NCBI GenBank assembly: GCA_947179155.2
Contig: OX359280.1
Span: 8,359,501-8,423,500 of the forward strand
Length of the DNA stretch: 64,000 nucleotides
Direction of reading: 5' to 3'
DNA from: Hedera helix
Taxonomy: Eukaryota > Streptophyta > Magnoliopsida > Apiales > Araliaceae
Shown one piece after another: positions 32,918 through 43,655 of this stretch (position 1 is the stretch's first letter; each line of letters starts with the position of its first letter). A program made the position numbers and the translations under genes. The notes under the pieces are model-generated. The model was not told the DNA's origin, made no database searches, and saw only the letters and a list, made by a program, of their open reading frames with translations.

Positions 32918-34406
32918 TGTAATGACTGGGAAATTTCGAGCAAGAAATTTTTTTTGTGGCGTGCGATGTGTGCTACGTGTTATAGTATTTGACTAGCCAA
33001 TTCACTTTGAATTAACTACGAAATAAAAGTAAATCAAATTAATGTATTAATTAAATGGATTATTAAGCTTTGTTATATATAATTAACATAGCGTAAATAT
33101 TAGTCTTGATCGGCGGTTAAAACGTTAAATAATCACGACATGATTATTTGCGTGATTAAAATTATGGGAGGTCCAGTTAATGGAGGATTTAAATTATGAA
33201 CCAACCTAGGTAGCTTAATATCAAATTATTGATAAGATTGATAATAATGTGAATTAAATATTCATTATGATACGTGTTGGTAGCATACATCATTATAAAC
33301 GTATATTTACTTTAGTAATGGAAAGGAAAGCCAACATGGGTTGGGCTTAAATTCTTGTGTAATTAAATTAATTAATTACATAAGTGAGTAATTAAATTTG
33401 AGTTATTTAATTAATAACTTAAATATGAATTATTTTTAAAGACTACAATAATACATTAATTAATTAAATATCAGTTTAATTAATGTATCATAGCAACGAT
33501 AAAGAATTAAACGAATGTGGTGCTGAAGTTTGAATAATAAGTCCAAGAGAAGTAATTAACATTTTGGGGGTTTTATTTCATTAAAACCCAAGTAAATTAC
33601 TAACTTAGCCATTTTCATAGCGGCCCAATTCTTTTCCAGCAACCCAAAGTGTCTATTAAGAATCCAACCAAAGTTATGATAGTTAAAACAAGGAGAGCTG
33701 GCAATTATTTTCCTAGCCCAAACTGTAGCATATCATTTAACCAAGCATGACTCTCAAATTGGGACGGAATAAAGCGGTGTTTGAAAAATCGAGTAAGCAG
33801 TGAGCGCGATAGGAAGGGCCTGGAATTTGTGGCTGCTGCAGCATCAGGGGGTGCGGCTCAAAGAGCTGTACCAAGCCATCACATCGGCAGTGGCAACAGG
33901 AGGTCTAACCGAGCGTCTAGAGGGCTTTAACCGAGGGTCAAGGATGGGAGAATAACCTTATAATCAGCCCTTAGTACATTCAATGCACTGAAATTCTTTA
34001 CCTAACACGTTAGAGAGAACCAAGTAGCAGTAGAGAAATTAATTCAGAGAGAGAAGCGTTTAGATCAAGCATTGAAGGCACGAAGAAGCGCCATTTATGG
34101 TCGAGCTTTATGTCCAAGAGGAGAGAATCGCAACAAGGGTAACCCAACGTTTCTGTTATTTAATTATTCATGTGTATTATTTGTTTGATGATTAAGATAG
34201 CTTGCTACGATTCAGATGGGTATTTGTTAAGTAGTTGCCGTATTTTTGTTGCTGTGATTTGGTTGTTCAGTAGTTGAGTCATGTTGTACACAGATTTTTA
34301 TTTATCTAAGACCCATTTGGGTGGCGCCAATATACTCGGATTATATGTATGCTAGGTACTGGTTTTTCATTCCCACAAGATGTTTTAAATAATGCTTGTG
34401 TGACCT

Positions 34407-34640
34407 GTGGTATGGGGGTGCGACTGCTACGTCGTGGGGCGGCTGCTGCTGCGGCACAACCTGCGCGCACGCGGCTGCTGCTCTGCACCTTGTGCGGTGG
34501 CTGCTGCCCTGCACCTTGTGTCGTGGCTGCTGCCTACACGTGTTGCCCCTGCTCCCTGCCTCTGCCTACTGCTGCTCGCCCTGCCCTGCGACGCCTGCTG
34601 CCTGTGCCTGCTTGCCACTGTTGCTAACTGCCGATGCTGC
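34407..34640. repeat. GC-rich GCTGC-type block in LTR
   Basis: About 230 bp of GCTGC, CTGCC and TGCGGC-rich low-complexity sequence in an otherwise AT-rich LTR. It is open in several frames because of composition, not coding. Confidence 0.8.
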
Positions 34641-36450
34641 TCAGTAGGTGGAGGGCTGGGCCAGGAAAAAGGAATAAGCAGCAAGGTTGTGTAATAAACT
34701 AGACTAATAATATAATTATTAAAATCATATATTTGGTTGTTATGTAAATAAATAAGCCAAATAAAGTTTTTGGGTAGTAATTAAATTATTATTTAGCGGA
34801 TCTTAATAAATAACTTAAGCGACATGGATGCATACTGAGTTATTATGTAATAATAAATCAAGACTTGTTAATGGTTAGTGTAAACCATTTAATTACTAAC
34901 CATGTTTTATTAAATAAACTTTTTGGTAATTTATGGATGGTAATAAGTTATTGATTATAAATAATAAATAAAGCAAGATGAGGTTAAAAAAAGTAATTAT
35001 TTGTTATTTAATATTAAATGATAAGTCAGGATAACTAAATTGATTAATTAGTATTTAAATGATAATTAAATAATAATTAAGGAGACATAAAGTTAATAAA
35101 GTAATTGTTTATTATTTAATTAATATTAAGCAATGAACAAGGATAGTTAATTAATTACTTATTATTTAATGGATATTAAATAATAATTAAGGGATAATAA
35201 ACTATTTGTTGTATATTTGGGTAATATTAAACAACAAGCAAGGATAATTGATAAATTATTATTGAGTTAATAATAATTTAAGGAGGTCAAACATAAGTAG
35301 TTTACTATTTATCACGTAGCTAATATTAAATGATAAATAGGGATGATGGGTATTAAGTCATGAATTAAAATAAATTTGAGGATTAATTATTTATTATTTA
35401 GTGGATATGAAATAATAAATAAGGGTAAGATAGGTAATTATTTATCAAACAATGGATGATAGACAACAAGGCAGTTACTTAAACAGTTATAATAAATTAT
35501 TTAAGGGTTTAAATGAATACAATAGAGGTGTTTCGAGTTTAATAAATTAATATTACTTAGAGAGAAGTAATATTAGGTGATTAAATCATTTTTTGAAGTC
35601 CGATTTATGGCTTTATAAGGTCAAATGATATAGTATCGGATTATGTGGTTATATGTAATGTGATTAACGTAAGGTAAACTTAAATGATAAGTTTGTGATT
35701 ATTTATTGTACTAATTGATAGACCAGCCTTATCAATTATAGGTCTTTCAAGTGGAGTTAAATTAAGCGAAGTAAGAATAACTCGCGAGACAGACAAGTTT
35801 CCTAACCCTAAACTCATTATTATTGTGTAAGTTCCGTAGCTTACTCAAGTTTATTTTTAAGCAAGCATGCTATATTAAAACTGTTTTATATTGTAATTAT
35901 ACCAAATATAAACTGTTTAAATTGTAAGCTGGGATAATTATTGTATATTATTCCATATCATGATATTTATTGTTATTCGCACACTTGTGCATTTGCAAGT
36001 CGTTGTTCTTGATGAGAACTATCTGATGAGTAAGTCTATGCTACTTCTTCTGGCTAGACATTGAATTAAAATTGTTCCAATTAAGACCCATTGAGTAGTA
36101 AGTCTACACCACCTGTATCGGCTAGATGTTTAATAGTATGTGTTAAATAAATGAACTACTTAAGGAGTAAGTATATGCCACTCGATTCAGGCAGACGTTG
36201 AAATGCAGTTAAGAAGTAATCTATGCCAATTATTCGGCTAGATCTTTGGAAACCTAAATTCATTATCTTGAATATTGTTGAAGCTTATCCAAACCATTGT
36301 TGGTGCGGAAATTCTCAAGTTTGAGAGGAACAACCCTTATGAAGGGAAATTTTGATGTCGTTAATTCGACTTTACACGCACTATAAAAGAGCTAATGTTA
36401 TGCATATACATTAGATACAAGAGGTCTGGCCCCCTTGAGTATCCCACAAG

Positions 36451-36597
36451 AGATGTCCAGATTAAGACTCTGGAGAAGTTCTCAAAGAGATGTCCAGGTT
36501 AATGACCTAGAGAAGTTCTCATGAGATGTTCAGGATATGACCCTGGAGAAGTTCTCAACGAGGTGTTCCAGATGGAGTTCTGGGAGAAGTCCTCACA
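36451..36597. repeat. Four tandem ~37-bp hairpin units
   Basis: Units share GATGT(C/T)CAG...CTGGAGAAGTTCTCA. Each contains its own small inverted repeat (for example TCCAG..CTGGA). Confidence 0.85.
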
Positions 36598-37335
36598 ATT
36601 GTTCAAGGTCAGTAATGACCAGCTCAGCAGTAAATATTCTCCCCAGACAGGGTGTTGAATATTATTTCCAGTATTATCAGTTATCATTCTGAAACTATCT
36701 ACTCTCTTGTTGAGGTTATCATTCTTAAATATCTGTTCAAAAGTTTTTTTTCTGAAGTTACCATCAAGGAATATTATTGATGAGGTCACTATTATCAATT
36801 ATCTTATCAAGATTACTACCTTTGAGGTCACCTGTATCGGATGGTATTCCGGGGTTATTATTTCTGAGATTAAATATCTTAAAATAGATATCTCTTTAAA
36901 AGTCATTCACGATTATTGTACATTGTAAATCTCAGGAATTTTATTCTTGCCATTATGATATATCGTTTGTTGTCATTTAAAACTTGCTGGGCAAAATTTT
37001 TTGCTCACCCTTGCTATATCATAAATATTTTTTTTCAGATAAGTCAGTTGATCGTTTAAAGACGAGGACTAAGGAAGGACGTACGAGTAAACCCTTTATA
37101 AGCGGGTCGTCTTATTATCGCATCATAATAGGTAAGAGGTAAACCTTCTGCTGTATAAAGGTAGTCGTGATATTTAAAGGTTAGATTTACCTAGGGAATT
37201 ATGGTGCATTTTGCATGAATTATTTATATATTTTCCGCTAGTTAATGAATATTACTTCATGGATGTTGTTAAGTGTTTTTCGTGAGCACCAAACCCGAGG
37301 TTCAAGGAACCTAGATTTGGGGGCGTCACAAAGAC

Positions 37336-37580
37336 AATGGAATCAAGCACAAATTTTCAGCTCCAATAACTCCACAGCAAAATGGAGTAGCAAAAAAAAT
37401 GATAAGAACATTAATTGAAGCAAGAAGAACACTTCTAGTGGCAGCGCATCTTCTTAAATACTTCTGGGCTAAGGTTGTAAATACTGTTTGCTACACACAA
37501 AATAGATCATTGATCCATCCTTTATACAATAAGACACCCTACGAACTATGAAGGTGAAAAAACGAAACATTAGTTACTTA
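37336..37580 (+). pseudogene. SIRE-type copia integrase, middle part
   Basis: Continues the integrase after the Ty3 insertion: FSAPITPQQNGVAKK (about 37353) with Gly in the usual catalytic-motif environment, RTLIEARRTLLVA, and FWAKVVNTVCYTQNR, then PYEL followed by TGA. The frame is damaged and then interrupted at 37580 by the next solo LTR. Confidence 0.8.
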
Positions 37581-39927
37581 CATAAGGCTCCGAATTTTAT
37601 GAAATACATAATTTAATTTTTCTTCATATATATTTTTCTAAAACAGTAAGTGGTTAACTTGACAAAGGTAAAAGTTAAGAATGTTATGTACAAATTTTAT
37701 TATGTCGGATAATATTCAAATTGTCGGAGAATATTCGTTCTATTAGGAAATATTTGATTCGTACTACGGCGCCAAAATAACCAATCATTGGTGAACCCCA
37801 CAATAAAATATTGTCGAATATAAAAAATGACAAAAGTAACATTTTAAAATAAAAATAGTCAACAGTACTATCACATTTAACTGTTAAAATACCAGTGATA
37901 AAAGAATATTAGCATACGGTATTTTATGGTATTTTACTGTAGCACACGGTATTACACAGTATAACATAGTAGTACACGGTATTGCACAACATTTCACATT
38001 ATTGTACTGATCATAAAGTAGTCATTGCACAGTATTCATCAATAATTGTTGATACACAGTATTTTGCATTATTGATTCAGTAATTATCACTACGTTGTAT
38101 TTTATATCATTGAGCCAATAATTGCTATTACATTGTATTTTAGAATTATTGAACCGAATAATTGTCACAGTAGCAAATACACAGTAATTTATATTATTAA
38201 ATTAATAATTATCAGTAACGTGTTTCTTATATTATTATTGAATTATTGTTATTACTGTTGCAATATTACCTTAATTATTGTATTATTAGTAAGTATTTTG
38301 ATTATTGTATATGAATAGTAAGGAAACATGTGGGCCCTATATGGGGGCCACATGAGAAATAAAAATGGAATTACTGGAAGAAAATTTGAAAAACAACAAG
38401 GCCGCTGCTGCTAATGCTAAATTTTTAGGCTGGCGTGCAGCACGCCAGCGGAATTTTCATTTCCAATAAATAGGTTGCTCAGCTAAATAGAAAAATCACA
38501 CATAAAACATAAATTTTTTCTGCAAGTATTTTGTAAGTATTTCTTTAAGAATAATAAGGTTATCTTGAGTGATAGTAAACCAAAATGAGTGCAGAAATTT
38601 CTCAAGTAAGTATTTTATTTAAAGAATAGTAATTGCACAAATACCTATCTCGCACGGTATTCGCAAATCTTCCTTTAGAAGATTCTTCTTTAAGAAGATT
38701 GATTTTAAAAAGCTTCAATTGGAAGATTTATTTTAAAATATTATTTCAAAAACTATTTTTGAAATTGTTATACTTTTTTACATTACAAAAGAAAATTTAT
38801 ATTATATAAATACTTTTGATAGTTCATAATATACAAGTTATTATACACAATGAAATTTATATGTGATAATTACTAATTATATTATAAATATATAGGTTGA
38901 TCCACTACATTTAAAGCAGTCTCTTTTCACGTGTTAAGGTAAGAGATATCATTTTCTTTCATACTCTTAAACTTACTATGGTAAGTATTGTTCGGTAAAA
39001 TTTCTTAAATGATTAATAGTTTGCGCTTCATTTAATATCATTTTACGTGAATCTTTCTATTTACCTAAACCTTTCTATTGAATTTTAATCGTTATTTTTG
39101 AACCATGGATCTTGAATATCATTCTTGAATTTGATTCCACATCATGTTAATAATTTGAACATTACTTGAATCTGCACAAAGTAAAATTGTAAACTTTCGA
39201 TATCTATTGTTTATCCTATTATCTTCTTTCTTTGTCCTCATTTACATCACTGCTATTTGTTCTAATCATCAAGAATCAAGTTGTTGAGAATATATGTGGC
39301 CTGGTGCACAAATGATAAGATAAAGGCAATATAAAGGTGATATGTTTTTTAGGGCACGTGGTGAAAGTTTTCTTTGGCCTGGGGCAAAGAAGAACTGTTA
39401 TTTGGTATGATCATGACCAGTGGTATTTCAAATGATAAAGATTGATGGTGATTTTTTTTAAAAAGAGAAGCTAGTAGGCATCATAATCTACATAATTTTT
39501 CTAATGGTTGTTGTTCTGTTACCGTTGTTAATCTGAACTTTGTTTAAGAACTTAACTACAGTTGTTGAATTAAAACTTGTTGTGTATATTATTCTATCAA
39601 GAACTCAACTGTTGAAGGCTAAAGATAATTTATTCGTCATTATCTTAGTCATGTTATTCTTTACCGTGTTCTTTGAGCTCACTCTTTCCATTTTATTCAA
39701 TTGTTCAGGAAATGAGAATGTAGCTGGGACTAACGGGAAAAAGAGGGGAATAGAGTTATGGTCCGAGATAGTTGTTATAGTAGTATTCACCATATTGTAA
39801 AATAATATGGTAATAATAGTGAAGACTTAGTTGTGTATTATTGCACAGTTTACTATATTGTAATAATTATTGTGTATTTTGACGACTCAAGTTTGGGCTG
39901 TGTGGGCCCGAATTTGGGGTCGTCACA
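37581..39927 (+). mobile_element. Ty3-type solo LTR (2347 bp)
   Basis: Right end GGGGTCGTCACA at 39927, flanked by ACTTA at 37576-37580 and 39928-39932 (extendable to ACTTAC). The left end reads CATAAGGCTCCG, so the expected TG is not there. This is either mutation or a boundary offset by a base. Removing the insert rejoins copia sequence coding SYL with NDKKYLTKF. A perfect palindrome (38430-38448) lies inside. No internal domain. ORFs at 38133-38318 and 39540-39800 are not supported. Confidence 0.75.
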
Positions 39928-40829
39928 ACTTACTTGCATTTAATTATACTTACTACATTCTATACAATGACAAGAAATATCTGACAAAATTTCAACCCAA
40001 AGCAGATGAAGGAATCTTTTGTGGATACTCTATGGAAAGTAAGGCTTATAGAATATTCAACAAGAACTCGTTAACTGTTGAAATCTCCATTCATATTACT
40101 TTTGATGATACAGATCAAGATAAATCTAGAAAAGTTGCTCAAACTGATATTGTAGAACCTGATCCTACGATCGCTCAACAAGAAAGTCACACGATCGCAA
40201 ATGATGAAATAAATGCCTCAATCACAATACCAGACCAGGAGATCGAAGAGACTGAAACACCTGAAGCAGAAACCTTACAAATAAATGAAGTTGTTGGTCC
40301 ATAACCTAATCTTGAAGATCTTAGATAAGAAGACACAAAGATTGACATTCTTACAGGAAGAAGATGGGCAAGGGATCATACTCAAGATCTAATCATTGGT
40401 GATCCAAATATTAGAGTCAGTACAAAGTCAGTTACTCAAAATGAATGCCTCTATCTTAGCTTTCTATCTCAAATGGAACCCAAGAAGATTAAAGAAACAC
40501 TTGAAGATTCAAACTAGATTGAAGTAATGAAAGAAGAGCTAAATCAATTTGAAAGAAACAAACTATGGAGATTAGTTCCAAGACCTGAAAATCACCTAGT
40601 CATTGGTACAAAGTGGGTATTCAGAAACAAGATGGATGAAGCTGACATAATAACCAGAAACAAAGCTAGGTTGGTTGCTGAAGAATATTCACATGAAGAA
40701 GGAATTAACTATGATGAGACTTTTGCACTAGTTGCAAGATTGGAGGCAATCATAATGTTTCTAGCTTATACAACCCATATGAACTTCAAATTCCTTCAAA
40801 TGGATGTCAAAAGTGCATTCTTAAATGGA
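39928..40829 (+). pseudogene. SIRE-type copia integrase C-terminus and RT N-terminus
   Basis: Open at 39870-40304 with NDKKYLTKFQPKADEGIFCG and YRIFNKNSLTVEIS, then an acidic Thr/Glu hinge. RT starts in the frame at 40527: LWRLVPRP, IGTKWVFRNKMDE, RNKARLVAEEYSHEEGINYD, ending FLQMDVKSAFLNG at 40829, where an Athila-type solo LTR begins. A TAG lies just before the 40527 ATG. Part of the same broken polyprotein as 30999-32118. Confidence 0.88.
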
Positions 40830-42475
40830 TGATAATGGGTTTTTATTCCTATTTATTTAATATTTTTAGGCTTAATTATTTGTTAGTTTTATGCATTTTA
40901 ATTGATTTTAGGTAATCTATTTGATTTTATGTGTTTTTATTATTTTTAGTATTTTTATAATATTTTTAATCATTTTATATTTTAGTTTGTAGGAATTAAA
41001 AGTGGAATGGCAGTTTCGTAATTTTTGCAAATGGCATAACTGTAAATAAGGAGCACGGTGGAAAAATTGTACTTTCCTAAAAGCTGGTGATCGCATTGCG
41101 CTTAAGAGGTAGCAAAGCAGTAGCCAAATAACGCTGCCTATTGAGTTGGTTGCAAGAACAAGCAACCGCAAAATGCGCGATAATGAATTAGCAGCCGATA
41201 GTGATGTTACGACGTCGTTGGAGCCAAGGAAGGAAAAGGACTGTGCGCCTTGCGCGGTCGGCAGTTAAGAGTAGCAACAATTGGAACGACAGACGTTTTG
41301 TCCGAAGAAAAGGTTTAAGCGCGCAATGCGCGCTTTGCTATCAATGTGTTAGCGGATGTTGACTCGGTCAACGCCGCGTTTGGCAACGTGTTAATTGCAA
41401 CAGTTCAGGATTTTTAGATTAATTTGATTCCAAATTGGATTTTAATTCCTTTTATGCTATGGATTATTAATATACTCCTATAAATACATTATTAGATACT
41501 TATTTTCAAGAGATTAATATATATTAGATTACATTAACATAGTTTTAGAGCAGAATATTATATTAGAGTAGTTTAAGAGTAGAATTAGAAGCAAATATTC
41601 AACGTGAAGGATTCAATAATTGAAAGCGGGGGTTGGGAATTAGAGACTGTGATTCGGGTGACAGACGGATATCAACACAGATTTGATTTTTTTTTCTTTC
41701 TCTTTTATTTTTTGTAATTCTGAGATGTTGAATTATTTGTGGGTAATTTATTATTTAGTTATGAGTTAATTTATTATTGAGATTAAAATTAAACCCAATG
41801 TGTAGTTTAATTTAATTTATTATTATTATTAATTATTAATTATTATATATGGATTGTTTATCATATTTTATGCGTTCATGTATAATTATTTGCGCAATAA
41901 TTAATGAGATAATCTATATAAAATCAAAAGTGGAGTATAGGTTTAGATCCAGATATTATAACATGTGAATTTGTTGATTCTTTCTAGGAAGAGCAGCATA
42001 ATAGTGTATAGGATGAAGATACCTATATGTCACATGTAACTTTGTTGAGAGTTGGATCTTAATGAGTTTATTTCAAGTTATTTTGCATAGCAATATAGTA
42101 ACTTAATTGAAAAAAATATTTTTATTAATTCTTGAAAAATGTTAGTAAATAGTTAAGAAATCTCAGTTAACAATTCTATATAATTATTTAATTAAAAAGA
42201 GAGTGAAGAGATTTAAATGAAATATTGGGGAAAATTATAATATTAACTATTTTTCTAATTTGATTTAATCTTTTTCATTAGTTTAATTTAGTTAATAATT
42301 TTAATTAGTTTATTTTATAATTGTGATTGTTTAAATATAATTAATTTGATATTAAATTAGTGTTTGATAATAATTATTTTTAATTCCATGTGAGTTTGAC
42401 ACTCGACTTTATCATTATATTACTTGTGGGCTGCGTATACTTGCGTGTAAATTCCTATTTAAAATTAGGCAAACA
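40830..42475 (+). mobile_element. Athila-type solo LTR (1646 bp)
   Basis: TGATAATGGG...GGCAAACA between ATGGA (40825-40829) and ACGGA (42476-42480), a TSD with one change. TATA box at 41478-41487. Its end shares TTATTACTTGTGGG..TATACTTGC with 27770. It splits the RT motif FLNG from the following ELYEEVFVEQ, and the copia frame rejoins on removal. Confidence 0.9.
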
Positions 42476-43655
42476 ACGGAGAACTATAAGAAGAAGTCTT
42501 TGTCGAACAATCCCCAGGTTTTGTCATTTCAGCTCTATTAAATCATATTTATAAATTGGATCAAGCACTATATGGATTAAAGCAAGCACCTAGAGCATGG
42601 TATGAAACACCCACTACTTTTTTTAATTGAAAATGGATTCAAAAGAGGCAGAGTAGACACAACTTTCTTCCTTAGATAGCATAAAGATAAAACTTTATTA
42701 GTTCAAATCTATGTAAATGATATTATCGTTGGTTCTACTAATGAAAAACTGTGTGAGAGATTTGCAAAGTTGATGTAGAGTAATTTGAGATGAGTATGAT
42801 GGGAGAGCTAAACTTTTTTCTTGGACTTCAATTTAAACAAACAGAGGAAGGAATCTTCATAAGTCAAGCCAAGTACATTAATGATTTACTTAAAAAGTAT
42901 GGCTTAGAATCGTCTACTTCCATGAAAACCCCTATGGCCTCTGCAACAAAGCTTGACAATGATGAATAAGGTAAAAGTTTTGATGCCACTCAATATAGAA
43001 GTATGATTGAATCTCTCGTGTATTTAACTACTAGTAGGCCCGACATAATATTCTCTACTGGATTTTCCGTTAGGCTACAATCTAACCCTAAGGAATCTCA
43101 CATAACTGTTGTTAAAAGGATTTTCAGATATCTTAAGGGTACTCCACATTTGGGGTTATAGTATCTCAAAGAGTCTCCTTTTCATCTAATTGATTATTCA
43201 GATGCTGATTTTGCAGGATGTAAGATTGACAGGAAAAGCACCAGTGGGACATATCAAATGATTGAAAATAAACTTGTTTTCTGGTTCAACGAAAAGCAAA
43301 ACTCTATGTCCACTTCAACTGTAGAAGATGAGTACATTGTTGCTGGCAGCTGCTGTGCTCAAATTCTATAGATGAAGAATCAATTAGCTGTTATGGGTTT
43401 AAGTTCATATATGTTCACATATTATGTGATAATACTAGTGCTATCTCAAAAACACATAATCCTGTCATGCATTGTAGAACCATGCACATAGATATTAGAA
43501 ATCATTTTATAAGAGATCGTGTGCAAAATGGGAACATATATTTATAGTTTACACCTACAGAAAATCAACTTGCAGTTGTGTTCACTAAATCTTTAAATGA
43601 ATCCAGATTCAACAAATTGATTAGTGAGCTAGGCATGTTAAATCTACAAGCCTAG
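42476..43655 (+). pseudogene. SIRE-type copia reverse transcriptase and RNase H
   Basis: RT continues with EEVFVEQSPGF, YKLDQALYGLKQAPRAWYE, the catalytic box as YVND at 42710-42721 (first Asp replaced), then GELNFFLGLQF, YSDADFAGCKIDRKSTSGT (about 43195) and SCCAQIL in RNase H, and a C-terminal NKLISELGMLNLQA ending near 43655. Many stops. The replaced catalytic Asp and the stops show a dead copy. Motif set fits SIRE. Confidence 0.88.

Larger units (their letters stand above)
32119..37330 (+). mobile_element. Internally deleted Ty3 element
   Basis: Flanked by AAGAC TSDs inside copia integrase. The left 191 bp (32119-32309) match the first 192 bp of the 3' LTR (32918-33109). Then comes 608 bp of non-coding internal sequence ending in a polypurine tract (32905-32917), then a complete 4413-bp 3' LTR (32918-37330). 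The rest of the 5' LTR, the primer-binding site and all of gag-pol are missing. It cannot have moved in this state, so the deletion followed insertion. Confidence 0.9.
32918..37330 (+). repeat. Ty3 3' LTR (4413 bp)
   Basis: TGTAATGACT...GGGGGCGTCACA. It holds a GCTGC-rich block (34407-34640), AT-rich palindromic repeats (about 34980-35420), four CGGCTAGAC-like modules (about 36029-36245), a four-unit hairpin repeat (36451-36597) and a compound hairpin (36954-37022). ORFs across 34349-34694 occur in four overlapping frames on both strands of the GCTGC block and are not called. Confidence 0.88.

Noticed and set aside
34349..34694. Overlapping Cys/Ala-rich ORFs in four frames
   Set aside because: Low-complexity GCTGC block in an LTR. 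Being open in several frames at once is a composition effect.
36451..36597. CRISPR-like repeat array
   Set aside because: Units are contiguous, diverged, without unique spacers, and sit in a plant LTR.
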